Assembly (NCBI RefSeq): GCF_019977655.1
Contig: NZ_AP024849.1
Location: 5,427,001 to 5,491,000 of the forward strand
Direction: 5' to 3'
Source of the DNA: Clostridium gelidum
Lineage (GTDB): Bacteria > Bacillota > Clostridia > Clostridiales > Clostridiaceae
DNA: 64,000 bases
This document shows positions 24,749 to 33,256 of this stretch, one piece after another (position 1 is the first letter of the stretch; each line of letters opens with the position of its first letter). Position numbers and translations under genes: made by a program. The notes beneath the pieces are model-generated. The model ran no database searches. It was not told where the DNA came from and saw nothing but the letters and a program-made list of their open reading frames with translations.

Positions 24749-27148
24749 TTAAATATCCCCAAAGACACAATAATTATCTCTGCCTTTATTTTTAGCTAAA
24801 TATACCGCTTCATCTGCATTTACAAAAAGTTCTTTATATGTCTTACCATGCTCCGGGAACTTCGCAATCCCTATACTACCTGATACTTTATAGTCTTTTG
24901 TTTCTCCTACAAAATCTGTTCTAAACCCATTCACTAAATCATCAGCCTTTTTATATAAGAATTCTTCTGAATCTATATTCTTTAAAAATACAATAAATTC
25001 ATCTCCTCCTATCCTGCCAATAATAGAATTTTCATTAAAAACTTCTAAAAGCATTGAAGAAATATTAGATAAAACAAAGTCCCCAGCTAAATGTCCTAAG
25101 TTGTCATTAATAGCCTTAAAATAATCAACATCTATCATAAATAATGCCCCTTTATTATTTAAACCTTCATTTTTCAAGTATTCTTCAATAATACTTTCAG
25201 CTGTTCCTTTGTTATATAAACCGGTCAAACTATCTCTTTGTGCTTTAAATATAAGTTTCTCTGCTTCTATTTTTTCCTTATCAATATCAATTATTGCACC
25301 TATAGCCTTAAATATATCACCATTTTCATCAAACATGGCCGTTATTCTTACTTTACACCAAATATATTTGTCATTGTTGTTTCTAAATCTAATTTGAGTT
25401 TCATTATATGTGTCTCCATATATAATATCATTTATCATTGCCCCCAATTTCTTAACATCATCTTTATAAATCAGATTGCTTTGATATATTTTCTTGCTAA
25501 CATCAAATATAATTGGCTCGTAATTAAATTTCTTTTCCCAATTTTCCGAAAAACTAATAGTGTCTTCCTCAATATTCCATTCAAAAATTATATCTTCTGT
25601 TTGAGACATGATTATACTATAACGTTCTTCACTTAATCTAAGGTTCTCTTGAGTTATCTTAGTTTTAGTAATATTTATTGCTACATTATAAGTAAACAAT
25701 TTTCCATCTCTATTTTTAATCATCTTTCCATTATCTAGCAGCCAAATAAGACTTCCATCTTTTCGTTTAACTCTATATTCTACAGTATATTTATTGGATT
25801 TACTTAATTGTTCTTTAATTTCTGTAACTACTCTTTTACGATCCTTTTTAAAAACAAAATCAATTAATTTTTTATTAAAGATTTCTTTAAATTCATGCTT
25901 TTCATATCCTAAAAGATTCAAACAACCACCATTTAAAAAATCAAAATAGAATTCTTCATTTTCTATTCTACAACGATGAACTCCTCCTGGTATATTGGAC
26001 GTTAACGATTCTAGGTCTCGATTCTTATCTTCTATATACTTTTTATTTTTTTCTACAGTATCTATTAAATCATTGAAAGCCGTCGATATTTCTCCAAATT
26101 CATTGTCTTTATCATATGTAAATCTTTCTTTATAATCACCTTGTTTCATTTTTCTTATAACTTCTAACAACTTATAGATTGGTTTTGAGAAATGATTAAT
26201 TGCAAATGTATAAGAAACCATTATAATTATCAAAATAAATATTGAAAAGATAACTATACTACTTATACTTTTATGAATAGGCTCCTTAAATTCATTCCAG
26301 TCAGTTCCACTAAGTACTATCCATCCAGTATTATTAATTCTTGAATAATATCCTATTTTCTCAATTCCATCTATAGTATACTCTATTACTCCATTTGGAT
26401 TACTATTGAAGTCTATATTATTACACTGTTCAGATAAATTATTAGGGTGAATGATTGTATTACTACTTTCTCTAACATTCTCACTACTGCTGGCTGCAAT
26501 CTTTTCATTCGAATCCATTATTGTCACGTTTCCATGTTTAAAGAACTCTATTCTTTTTACAACATTATTGAAGTAATTCATATTTATTACATTGATTACA
26601 GCTCCTTGATACTCATTTCCAGAGAATATTGGTTTTATTATCATTGCACTTTTAATCCCCTTATTAAAAGTTTCTCTTTCTATAATGTTTGATACAACAA
26701 CTTGATTACTTTTTAGTCTTTGTATTTCTTCACTAGAAAGTATGATTTCTGTATTTATATATTTATTATCACTAGTTGCAATTATAATTTCATCCTTGTT
26801 AATGAGTAATTCTATACTCAAATAAAATTGCTCATTTATTCTATCAGTAAAAAGTTCATTTAACTTTTCTCTATTATCTTTTTGGTTTTCAATATTTAAT
26901 TTATTATTTGAATCAAGTAGTAACTCTTTTACTGCTGACATCTTTGACATAATATTGAGATTACTAACATTTTCATCAAAGAAATATTCTAAATGAGTTG
27001 ACTGGTGATTAGCTTCTGTTATAACATTTTGCTTAATCATTTCTATATCTCTAGCGTTGAAATGAGCGATGCTAACACTTGTCGAAATAGTGACAGGAAC
27101 CAGCCCTAATATTATAGAAAAAATCACAAATTTCTTTCTTATATTCAC
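24749..27148 (-). CDS. membrane-bound PAS/GGDEF diguanylate cyclase
   Basis: A 799-residue protein with a GTG start behind GGGGG. It has an N-terminal TM helix, an extracellular dCACHE-like sensor of about 250 residues ('GYYSRINNTGWIVLSG'), a second TM near residue 300, a HAMP domain and two PAS domains with 'YRVKRKDGSLIWLLDNG'- and 'RFRNNNDKYIWCKVR'-type PAC motifs. The C-terminal GGDEF domain has the intact signature 'GRIGGDEFIVFL'. It should make c-di-GMP from two GTP at the membrane in response to an extracellular ligand. No RxxD inhibitory site is visible upstream of GGDEF. It sits alone between terminators. Confidence 0.93.
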   Translation of the reverse strand: MNIRKKFVIFSIILGLVPVTISTSVSIAHFNARDIEMIKQNVITEANHQSTHLEYFFDENVSNLNIMSKMSAVKELLLDSNNKLNIENQKDNREKLNELFTDRINEQFYLSIELLINKDEIIIATSDNKYINTEIILSSEEIQRLKSNQVVVSNIIERETFNKGIKSAMIIKPIFSGNEYQGAVINVINMNYFNNVVKRIEFFKHGNVTIMDSNEKIAASSSENVRESSNTIIHPNNLSEQCNNIDFNSNPNGVIEYTIDGIEKIGYYSRINNTGWIVLSGTDWNEFKEPIHKSISSIVIFSIFILIIIMVSYTFAINHFSKPIYKLLEVIRKMKQGDYKERFTYDKDNEFGEISTAFNDLIDTVEKNKKYIEDKNRDLESLTSNIPGGVHRCRIENEEFYFDFLNGGCLNLLGYEKHEFKEIFNKKLIDFVFKKDRKRVVTEIKEQLSKSNKYTVEYRVKRKDGSLIWLLDNGKMIKNRDGKLFTYNVAINITKTKITQENLRLSEERYSIIMSQTEDIIFEWNIEEDTISFSENWEKKFNYEPIIFDVSKKIYQSNLIYKDDVKKLGAMINDIIYGDTYNETQIRFRNNNDKYIWCKVRITAMFDENGDIFKAIGAIIDIDKEKIEAEKLIFKAQRDSLTGLYNKGTAESIIEEYLKNEGLNNKGALFMIDVDYFKAINDNLGHLAGDFVLSNISSMLLEVFNENSIIGRIGGDEFIVFLKNIDSEEFLYKKADDLVNGFRTDFVGETKDYKVSGSIGIAKFPEHGKTYKELFVNADEAVYLAKNKGRDNYCVFGDI

Positions 27149-27307
27149 TCACATTCCCCCTTATAACTATTAATATACAAATTATATATTAATTTTACCA
27201 AACTTTTGAATTATTTTATATATATATATTTATAATTTAAGTGGAAAATCTGTAATTAATCTTTAAATTAACATTCAAAATATCATACCTTTATCATAAT
27301 AATAAAA

Positions 27308-27357
27308 AAAGTGCTAGATAAGTCATTGTTAATTAACAATAACTTATTTAACACTTT
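27308..27357 (-). terminator. terminator of the licB-like gene
   Basis: A long imperfect stem AAAGTG..ATAAGT..ATTGTTAA with its complement, followed on the minus strand by TTTTTTTATT. Confidence 0.85.
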
Positions 27358-27407
27358 CATATTAATTTACTTATTTTCAAAAACTAACGAATCAGTATGC
27401 ATTAATA

Positions 27408-28403
27408 TTACTCAACATCTACAAGTCTTGATTCATTAATTGATGATTCAATTGGTTCTTCTTCTGGTGGTTTTGCCACAAAGTAAACTCCACCTATAAC
27501 CATTATACTACATACAATTGTTTTCAAACTCATTGTATTTCCATTGATTAATATATCAAATAAAATTGACCAAACAACATATGTTATATTTAAACCCATA
27601 GCTTTTGTTGCACCAATTTTATAAATTGCTTTGTAATAAAATAAATATGATATTGTTCCTGCGAGTGCAGTTGCACCAATCCAATAAATTACGCTTGTCT
27701 TTAAAATATCAACGCTAAGTCCTATTCCGCCTAGAATTGGAATTATGAGAGCTCCATAAACAATTGTTGATGTTAATTGTCTTATTTGAAGTGCAAATTC
27801 TGAAGATACTTCATCACCCTTCATTCCATATGCACATATAACACATTCACTACCCCATCCGAATACACACAATAAGGCACATAAAAATCCTACAAGACTA
27901 ATTCCAGTTTCTCCTGATGAATATCCAATTATGCATACACCTGCAATTGCGAATAATAATCCAAGCCAAGCTTTCTTATTCATCTTTTCTTTTAATATAA
28001 AATATGCTAAAATTGCTCCAACTGCTGGATATAATGATGAAATTATTGCAGTATAAGATGGTCCAATAAGTTTTACTGCAAGTAAATATCCTGTCATTCC
28101 AACAGGTCCACCCATAAGTGCTGCTAAAACAACAAACAAAGCACTCTTAGTTTTCATTGCTTTAATTAGAGGTGATAATTGTCTTTTAGATGCAAGAAAT
28201 ACCAATGTCCATATTGTTGAAAATGCATCATGAAAAAATGCTGTTATAATCGGCGCTAAAAACACTGCACTCTCTGGTAACGATGTATTATTAACAATCA
28301 TTGTAAGTATTATTGCCATTAAAACTGTGTCCAATCCCCAGGTTATAGCAGAAGTCAGTCCACTCATTACACCTACTTTGTAATTACCTTTATTATTTGT
28401 CAT
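27408..28403 (-). CDS. licB: LicB-like choline permease (DMT family)
   Basis: A 331-residue DMT-superfamily transporter of ten helices made of two EamA repeats, with GGAGG before its ATG. Compared with pneumococcal LicB as I remember it, the pattern is close: 'GGPVGMTGYLLAVKLIGPSY', 'ISSLYPAVGAILAYFILKEKM', 'GFLCALLCVFGWGSECVI' and 'GLNITYVVWSILFDILI' all have direct counterparts. LicB imports choline for phosphocholine decoration of teichoic acid. Neighbouring LicC and LicA-type genes support the assignment. It is separated from the flippase gene by a repeat element and terminator, so it probably has its own promoter in 28404-28700. Confidence 0.85.
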   Translation of the reverse strand: MTNNKGNYKVGVMSGLTSAITWGLDTVLMAIILTMIVNNTSLPESAVFLAPIITAFFHDAFSTIWTLVFLASKRQLSPLIKAMKTKSALFVVLAALMGGPVGMTGYLLAVKLIGPSYTAIISSLYPAVGAILAYFILKEKMNKKAWLGLLFAIAGVCIIGYSSGETGISLVGFLCALLCVFGWGSECVICAYGMKGDEVSSEFALQIRQLTSTIVYGALIIPILGGIGLSVDILKTSVIYWIGATALAGTISYLFYYKAIYKIGATKAMGLNITYVVWSILFDILINGNTMSLKTIVCSIMVIGGVYFVAKPPEEEPIESSINESRLVDVE

Positions 28404-28710
28404 AAAAAATTCCTCCTAAAATATAATTCTTATTTTCATTGCATAATAATTTTCGCTTTTTAATTTCTTTATGAAAGCCTTACGCCTTACAGTCTTTTCA
28501 AGTAAATCATCATTTATATTTTGTACATAAAAATATTCACTATACATATATTTACTCTAACTTCGTTCAACTTTTTTAAGTTCATTTTGTGAACAACTTT
28601 ATATTATCATTGTTCAATGTTCATAGCAATACGTTCAGATTAAAAATAATAAAAAGTTATTTAACTAACTTTACAGCTTCAGAAACTGCATTATTTCTTA
28701 CTCAAAAAAA

Positions 28711-28751
28711 GATTCCTAGAAAAAGAAATTAACTCTCTTTTTCTAAGAATC
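28711..28751 (-). terminator. terminator hairpin upstream of licB
   Basis: A 16-bp stem GATTCCTAGAAAAAGA/TCTTTTTCTAAGAATC (one mismatch) is followed on the minus strand by TTTTTTTGAG. It lies beyond the repeat element that follows the flippase gene. Confidence 0.8.
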
Positions 28752-28767
28752 CAATAATTCAATTTTT

Positions 28768-29134
28768 ATATAGATAAACACATCATAAGTTGTATTTATA
28801 CATGGTATTATATTCAATACTTACTATACTTAGGAGTATACAAAAACAGAGAAATTGGATAAATGTTTGTGAAAGCGGCATTAGAAAATAAGCTGTTGAA
28901 GCCACTTAATGGCAGGTTGTTCCATTATAGTTTGTCCAAAAAGTGAGAATCGAAATTTTATATTTCGTTCTTCGAACTTTCTCTGTGAGCTTTTATGTTT
29001 GGAGCAAACTATAATGGGTGCAACCTCCCATTTAGAATGCTTCCAGCGAAATTTTCACAGTCCTACGGAATAAATATGTATTCAATTTCGGCGGATGTAG
29101 GCATAAGTATGAGTTCCACTGTGGTTATCTATAT
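28768..29134. repeat. 367-bp palindromic repeat element with a nested palindrome
   Basis: It is bounded by ATATAGATAAACAC at the left and GTGGTTATCTATAT at the right, the same ends as the elements at 33049, 42451 and 56553. The middle holds a second inverted repeat (GTTGTTCCATTATAGTTTG with CAAACTATAATGGGTGCAAC, about 28912-29020), and inside that a core related to 11268-11390. It lies about 20 bp beyond the flippase stop. No coding potential is seen. Confidence 0.65.
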
Positions 29135-29156
29135 TAGCTTAACCATAACCATCGGT

Positions 29157-30620
29157 TTATAGTTTTTTAAGCTTAAACTTTACGAGTACTTTATTTAACA
29201 ACTCAAAAAACACTAAATCTTTAGTAATCACAAGTATACCTAAATAAACCAATCCACATATTAAAACTTCTACTACACATGCAATAAATATATTTGATAT
29301 AACAAATTTTATTCCAAATGTTATTGGGATAAATATTAATGAATAATAGAAATATTTAATGTTTTCATATGCAAATAAATGTATATCTAGTTTTATAACC
29401 TTTTTAACCATTCTATATTCTAGTGCTATTACAATTAGATTAGCTATAAGAGTGGTTGTTATAGCACTTACCATATTAAAATTTCCTGTAATGGATAATA
29501 ACACATTAAATATCAAATTAATAACTCCACCAATCAAAACTAATATAGCATCCTCTTTTTCTTTTCCATGGAGGTATATCATTTGATTAGCTATTACGCC
29601 TTCAACTCCAATACTTAACATATATATAGCAAATACTATCATTACTGGAACTGCTGGCAAGAAACTAGATCCTCCAAAAATATATATTGCTTCTTTAGAA
29701 AGACATAGAAGACCTATTGATGCTGGAAATAATAATAAGAAATATATCTTTATTACCTTTTTTAATAATATTAAATATTCTTCTTTAGAATTATTTCCCA
29801 AGTAATTAGAAAGTCTTGGCATAGTAACTTGAATTATGGTTAGGAGTAGCGTATTTACTATTAGCATTATTCTTTGAGCCATATAATAATATCCAACAGC
29901 TGTAGTCCCTCCTATACTATCCTTTAACATAATCTTATCAAGTTGAGTATATAAAACTCCTGTGTTAGAAAGAATTACAACATAAAGCATTGGCTTAACA
30001 TGTCTAAGAAATTGTAAATCAGAAAAATCAAACCTTAATCTCTTCTTAACATATATAAAACTTATTATATTATTTATGAAATTAAAGCCTACAACTAAAT
30101 ATAAATAAAATAGGAAGTCTCCTTTTTCTCTCACAAATAATAAAATTAATGCAGAATATATTATTCTAACTACCATTGTCTTAAGAGCAATAAAGTCATA
30201 ATTTTCTAGTGCCTCATTAACCCATTCCACATAAAACGTATTAAAAACTAAGTTAAATCCTAGAATTATGCATGTATAAAAATATGGTTCATTTTTATAA
30301 AAAATAGCTACAAATATCATATATGCAGCTGATGCAACAATATTAGTAAGACTTGTAAAGAGAAATAAACTGGTAAAGGTTTGTCTGAGCTTAGTTTTAT
30401 CATCACGAACTTTACTTATTTCTCTTAAACCATATTGGTAAATTCCAAAACTTGCAAATATCAAAAAGTATGCAGTTAAGGAATCTCCATATCCCATGTA
30501 GCCATATAATTCATCTCCAAAGGATCTACTAACTAAAGGTATTACGAGTATTGGCAAAATTATATTAAATAAATTGAGCATTGCTTTAAAAATTGCATTT
30601 TTTGAAATTGATTTAGCCAT
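29157..30620 (-). CDS. polysaccharide/teichoic-acid flippase (Wzx/TacF-like)
   Basis: The start is ATG 30620, with GGAGG eight bases upstream; a further ATG overlaps the site itself. The 487-residue protein has 12-14 membrane helices in the MATE/MOP oligosaccharide-flippase pattern ('NIILPILVIPLVSRSFGDELYGYMGYGDS', 'FGIYQYGLREISKVRDD', 'QLDKIMLKDSIGG'). In pneumococcus a flippase of this family, TacF, exports choline-loaded teichoic acid repeat units and is coded with lic genes. The setting between licB and licC suggests the same role here. It faces the divergent tetR gene across a palindrome, so it is possibly TetR-controlled. Confidence 0.88.
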   Translation of the reverse strand: MAKSISKNAIFKAMLNLFNIILPILVIPLVSRSFGDELYGYMGYGDSLTAYFLIFASFGIYQYGLREISKVRDDKTKLRQTFTSLFLFTSLTNIVASAAYMIFVAIFYKNEPYFYTCIILGFNLVFNTFYVEWVNEALENYDFIALKTMVVRIIYSALILLFVREKGDFLFYLYLVVGFNFINNIISFIYVKKRLRFDFSDLQFLRHVKPMLYVVILSNTGVLYTQLDKIMLKDSIGGTTAVGYYYMAQRIMLIVNTLLLTIIQVTMPRLSNYLGNNSKEEYLILLKKVIKIYFLLLFPASIGLLCLSKEAIYIFGGSSFLPAVPVMIVFAIYMLSIGVEGVIANQMIYLHGKEKEDAILVLIGGVINLIFNVLLSITGNFNMVSAITTTLIANLIVIALEYRMVKKVIKLDIHLFAYENIKYFYYSLIFIPITFGIKFVISNIFIACVVEVLICGLVYLGILVITKDLVFFELLNKVLVKFKLKKL

Positions 30621-30751
30621 TTGTTTAGCCTCCATAAATGTAAGGATATTTAAAATTACTTATCCTCTTATCTTTTTTACTTTTTCAATTGTACATTCTA
30701 CGCTATTTATTGTCAATTTACATTTCAATTTTATATATTTTTTCAATTTTA

Positions 30752-30780
30752 TGGACTTTTATGTTATTAATGGGTATAAT
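30752..30780 (+). promoter_or_regulatory. Predicted vegetative promoter of the tetR gene
   Basis: A perfect -10 TATAAT at 30775-30780 lies 17 bp after a partial -35 (TGGACT, 30752-30757). The TetR-type palindrome begins on the next base. Confidence 0.55.
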
Positions 30781-30802
30781 CAAACTAACGATTGTTAGTT
30801 TG
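30781..30802. promoter_or_regulatory. Predicted TetR operator palindrome
   Basis: CAAACTAAC-GATT-GTTAGTTTG is a perfect 9-bp inverted repeat with a 4-bp spacer. It lies immediately after the -10 of the tetR promoter, in the divergent region between tetR and the flippase gene. Confidence 0.7.
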
Positions 30803-30886
30803 AAACTAATATTGTATTATTACCGTATTTTTAAGTATTTTCCAAACTCTATATACTAATTAATAATATTTTGAGAAGGAGTTTTT

Positions 30887-31495
30887 ATGAATACAAAGGA
30901 AAAGATTATCTATGAATCATTAAATCTTTTTTCAACAAAAGGCTTTGATTCAATATCTGTTAGAGATATTGCTAAAGCAGTTGGAATTAAGGCAAGCTCT
31001 ATTTATAATCATTTTAAAAGTAAACATGAAATTTTTTATACTATAATTGAGACGTATTCAAAATATGTGCACAATTTTTTTTATTATATGAATATGGATA
31101 ATAATCAAGATGATATTATTAATAGTCAAATAGAATGGTTATCTGATGAACAATTTTTCAAGAAAAGTTTAACTATATTTAAGCTTTTTTTAGAAGATGA
31201 GTATATAGTTAAGTTTAGAAAATTGCTTACAATAGAGCAGTTTAATAACTCTAAAATAGCAACTTTGTATAATAAACTCTTTATTGATGACATACTAACT
31301 TTTCAAACAATTATATTTAAAAATCTAATTAATTTGAATATCTTAATAGAAAAAGATCCTTATACATTAGCTCTTCAATTTTATTCTCCAGTATTTTTAA
31401 TGTTTTCTAAATGTGAACTACCAACCGATAAAGAAATTATATATTTAAGAAATCATATCTCTGAATTTAAAGATATCTATACTATGAAAGGATGA
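30887..31495 (+). CDS. TetR-family transcriptional regulator
   Basis: A 202-residue protein with AAGGAG before its ATG. The N-terminal helix-turn-helix 'VRDIAKAVGIKASSIYNHFKSKHEIFYTII' is a standard TetR domain, and the C-terminal helical ligand domain is divergent. It overlaps the ribosome binding site of the following flavoprotein gene (its TGA at 31493-31495 is 5 bases before the next ATG), so the two form an operon. It probably represses itself, and perhaps the divergent flippase gene, through the palindrome at 30781-30802. The ligand is unknown. Confidence 0.92.
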   Translation: MNTKEKIIYESLNLFSTKGFDSISVRDIAKAVGIKASSIYNHFKSKHEIFYTIIETYSKYVHNFFYYMNMDNNQDDIINSQIEWLSDEQFFKKSLTIFKLFLEDEYIVKFRKLLTIEQFNNSKIATLYNKLFIDDILTFQTIIFKNLINLNILIEKDPYTLALQFYSPVFLMFSKCELPTDKEIIYLRNHISEFKDIYTMKG

Positions 31496-31500
31496 TCTTT

Positions 31501-32184
31501 ATGAATGTAACTGTTATTTATGGGACTGTTAGAAAAGCAAATACTTATAATTGTGTTCAACTTTTATTAAGTAATCTTAGTGTTACTATGAGTATTAAAG
31601 TCACAGAATTTTTTTTATCAAAAGACTCACTGCCATTTGATGGTGATTTTCCATCTCATGCTAGTACACTTCTCCATTTGGACTACACTGCCTATATTGC
31701 TGATTCATTGGAGAAATCTGATCTAATTATTCTTGCATGCCCAGTATTAAACTGTGATATTACAGATCATATGAAATTATTTTTAAAGTATTTACATTAT
31801 AAATCTATTGAGAAAAACAAGAGTTCTTTTATGAAAAATAAAATTGGTTTAGTCATGTCTACTTCGGCAGGCGCTGGATTATTTCATTCTACCAAAATAT
31901 TGGAAAAAAATTTGAATTTTTTAGGAATAAATAATATATGTAAATTTTCTAAGACCTTTTATGAAACAAATTGGGATTATGTAACCTCAGAAAAAAAATT
32001 AAAAATAAACAAGAAAATTTTCAAATTATCTAACAAAATCATAGCGCTATATCTTAGGGTACACACTAGAAAAACTCCCATTTTGAATCAAATAACTTCT
32101 TCAAGAGCAAAACCTATTTTTAAGACTGATCATTCTAATGTACTAAATTTAAGCTATGAAAGAAATCACTCCTGCCCTCATTAG
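31501..32184 (+). CDS. NAD(P)H-dependent FMN reductase / flavodoxin-fold oxidoreductase
   Basis: The start is ATG 31501, eight bases after AAGGA; the ATG nine bases upstream lacks a site. The 227-residue protein begins MNVTVIYGTVRKANTYNCVQ, the beta1-loop-alpha1 FMN-phosphate-binding element of the NADPH-dependent FMN reductase family. 'LEKSDLIILACPVLNCDITDHMKLFLKYL' (with Cys in place of the usual Tyr-x-x-x) and 'KNKIGLVMSTSAGAG' are the other flavin-contact strands. It is co-transcribed with tetR, a common arrangement in which the flavoprotein responds to quinone- or nitro-type stress. The C-terminal 40 residues are basic and unassigned. Confidence 0.82.
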   Translation: MNVTVIYGTVRKANTYNCVQLLLSNLSVTMSIKVTEFFLSKDSLPFDGDFPSHASTLLHLDYTAYIADSLEKSDLIILACPVLNCDITDHMKLFLKYLHYKSIEKNKSSFMKNKIGLVMSTSAGAGLFHSTKILEKNLNFLGINNICKFSKTFYETNWDYVTSEKKLKINKKIFKLSNKIIALYLRVHTRKTPILNQITSSRAKPIFKTDHSNVLNLSYERNHSCPH

Positions 32185-32233
32185 AAAATAAACATTAAAT
32201 AGTACATATAGCTATACATAACTATCAATAAAA

Positions 32234-32264
32234 AATACTATGATGTTTATTACATCATAGTATT
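32234..32264. terminator. bidirectional terminator between flavoprotein gene and licC
   Basis: A perfect 13-bp stem AATACTATGATGT/ACATCATAGTATT. A T-run follows on the minus strand (TTTTTTATTG), where it ends the licC transcript. It also lies 50 bp after the plus-strand gene. Confidence 0.85.
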
Positions 32265-32284
32265 CTTATCGGTGTATAATATAT

Positions 32285-32980
32285 TTAAATTTTTAGTGTT
32301 CTTTTGAGATATTCTAGATCTTCAGGTGAGTCTATTTCAAATATATCGTTTGAATCAATTTTTTCAATATAAACATCCATATCACTAAAATTCTCCACAG
32401 CAATATTATCCCAATATATATCCATAGAATTATTAGCTTCAACAGCTTCCTGAACTTTTTTGCCTATTAGTCTTCCATCTTTTGCACTCCAGAAAGATGC
32501 TCCAGACATTATGTAGTTAGGTTTGTCTCCTTCTTTTCCAATATCTATTCTATATACTTTACCTTGTTCATCGTATTTTAATATCCATTCACCCGTAATA
32601 TTTTCCTTACAAGCAGAATAATAAACTGATGTACTTGGCATTTCTTTAGGTAGGAAATTTCGTGTTATGTATTGATCTGCATCAATCACATAAGCATCTT
32701 CAAGATATTCTCTGACTAGATACATAGTATAGATATTGTTATAAACATCATATTTGTCATTAATTACTTTGATCAAATTATATTTTTTAACCAGGTTATC
32801 AAATTTTTCATGTAAATAACCTGTTAATACTATAATTTCATCAATTCCAACTTCTTTTAAATTTATTATTTGTCTTTCAAGCAGAGACATTCCATTAACT
32901 TCTATTAAAGACTTTGGAGTATTCAAAGTTAAAGGTCTTAACCTAGTCCCCATCCCTGCTGCCATTAAAATTGCTCTCAT
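32285..32980 (-). CDS. licC: choline-phosphate cytidylyltransferase LicC
   Basis: A 231-residue protein with GAGGAG before its ATG. The nucleotidyltransferase signature 'MAAGMGTRLRPLTLNTPKSL' is intact (Arg13 and the Lys of TPKSL present). It follows pneumococcal LicC through its length: 'GYLHEKFDNLVKKYNL', 'NDKYDVYNNIYTMYLVREYL', 'AYVIDADQYI', 'SGASFWSAKDG', 'MDIYWDNIAVENF' and 'IFEIDSPEDLEYL'. It converts CTP and phosphocholine to CDP-choline, the donor for LicD-type transferases. It lies downstream of the LicA-type fusion gene, separated by the repeat at 33049-33256. Confidence 0.93.
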   Translation of the reverse strand: MRAILMAAGMGTRLRPLTLNTPKSLIEVNGMSLLERQIINLKEVGIDEIIVLTGYLHEKFDNLVKKYNLIKVINDKYDVYNNIYTMYLVREYLEDAYVIDADQYITRNFLPKEMPSTSVYYSACKENITGEWILKYDEQGKVYRIDIGKEGDKPNYIMSGASFWSAKDGRLIGKKVQEAVEANNSMDIYWDNIAVENFSDMDVYIEKIDSNDIFEIDSPEDLEYLKRTLKI

Positions 32981-33048
32981 TTATTATCTTCTCCTCACAG
33001 CTAATTAAAATCATTCCTTATCTAAAGATATTATTTCAGTTTTATTTT

Positions 33049-33256
33049 ATATAGATGCCCGCAGTGGAAATCATACTTATGCGTATATCCGCCGAAATTG
33101 AATACATACTTAATTTCTAAGTTATACTTATCCACGAAAATATACCCAACTAGAAATAAGGAGCATGTTTTGCGAAGTGTTTCATTAGGAATAAAAGCAT
33201 GCTCCTTATTTCGGCAGGATACCACATAAGTCTGCTTTTCACGTTGGTATCTATAT
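33049..33256. repeat. 208-bp palindromic repeat element at the licA stop codon
   Basis: It begins ATATAGATGCCCGCAGTGG and ends GTTGGTATCTATATTA. The inner arms ACTAGAAATAAGGAGCATG and CATGCTCCTTATTTCGG form a long stem. The terminal TTA at 33256-33258 is the stop codon of the LicA-type gene. The 64-codon open frame inside it is a chance product of the palindrome. Confidence 0.7.

Noticed and set aside
33031..33225. A 64-codon minus-strand open frame next to the LicA-type gene
   Set aside because: It lies wholly inside the palindromic repeat and has no ribosome binding site.
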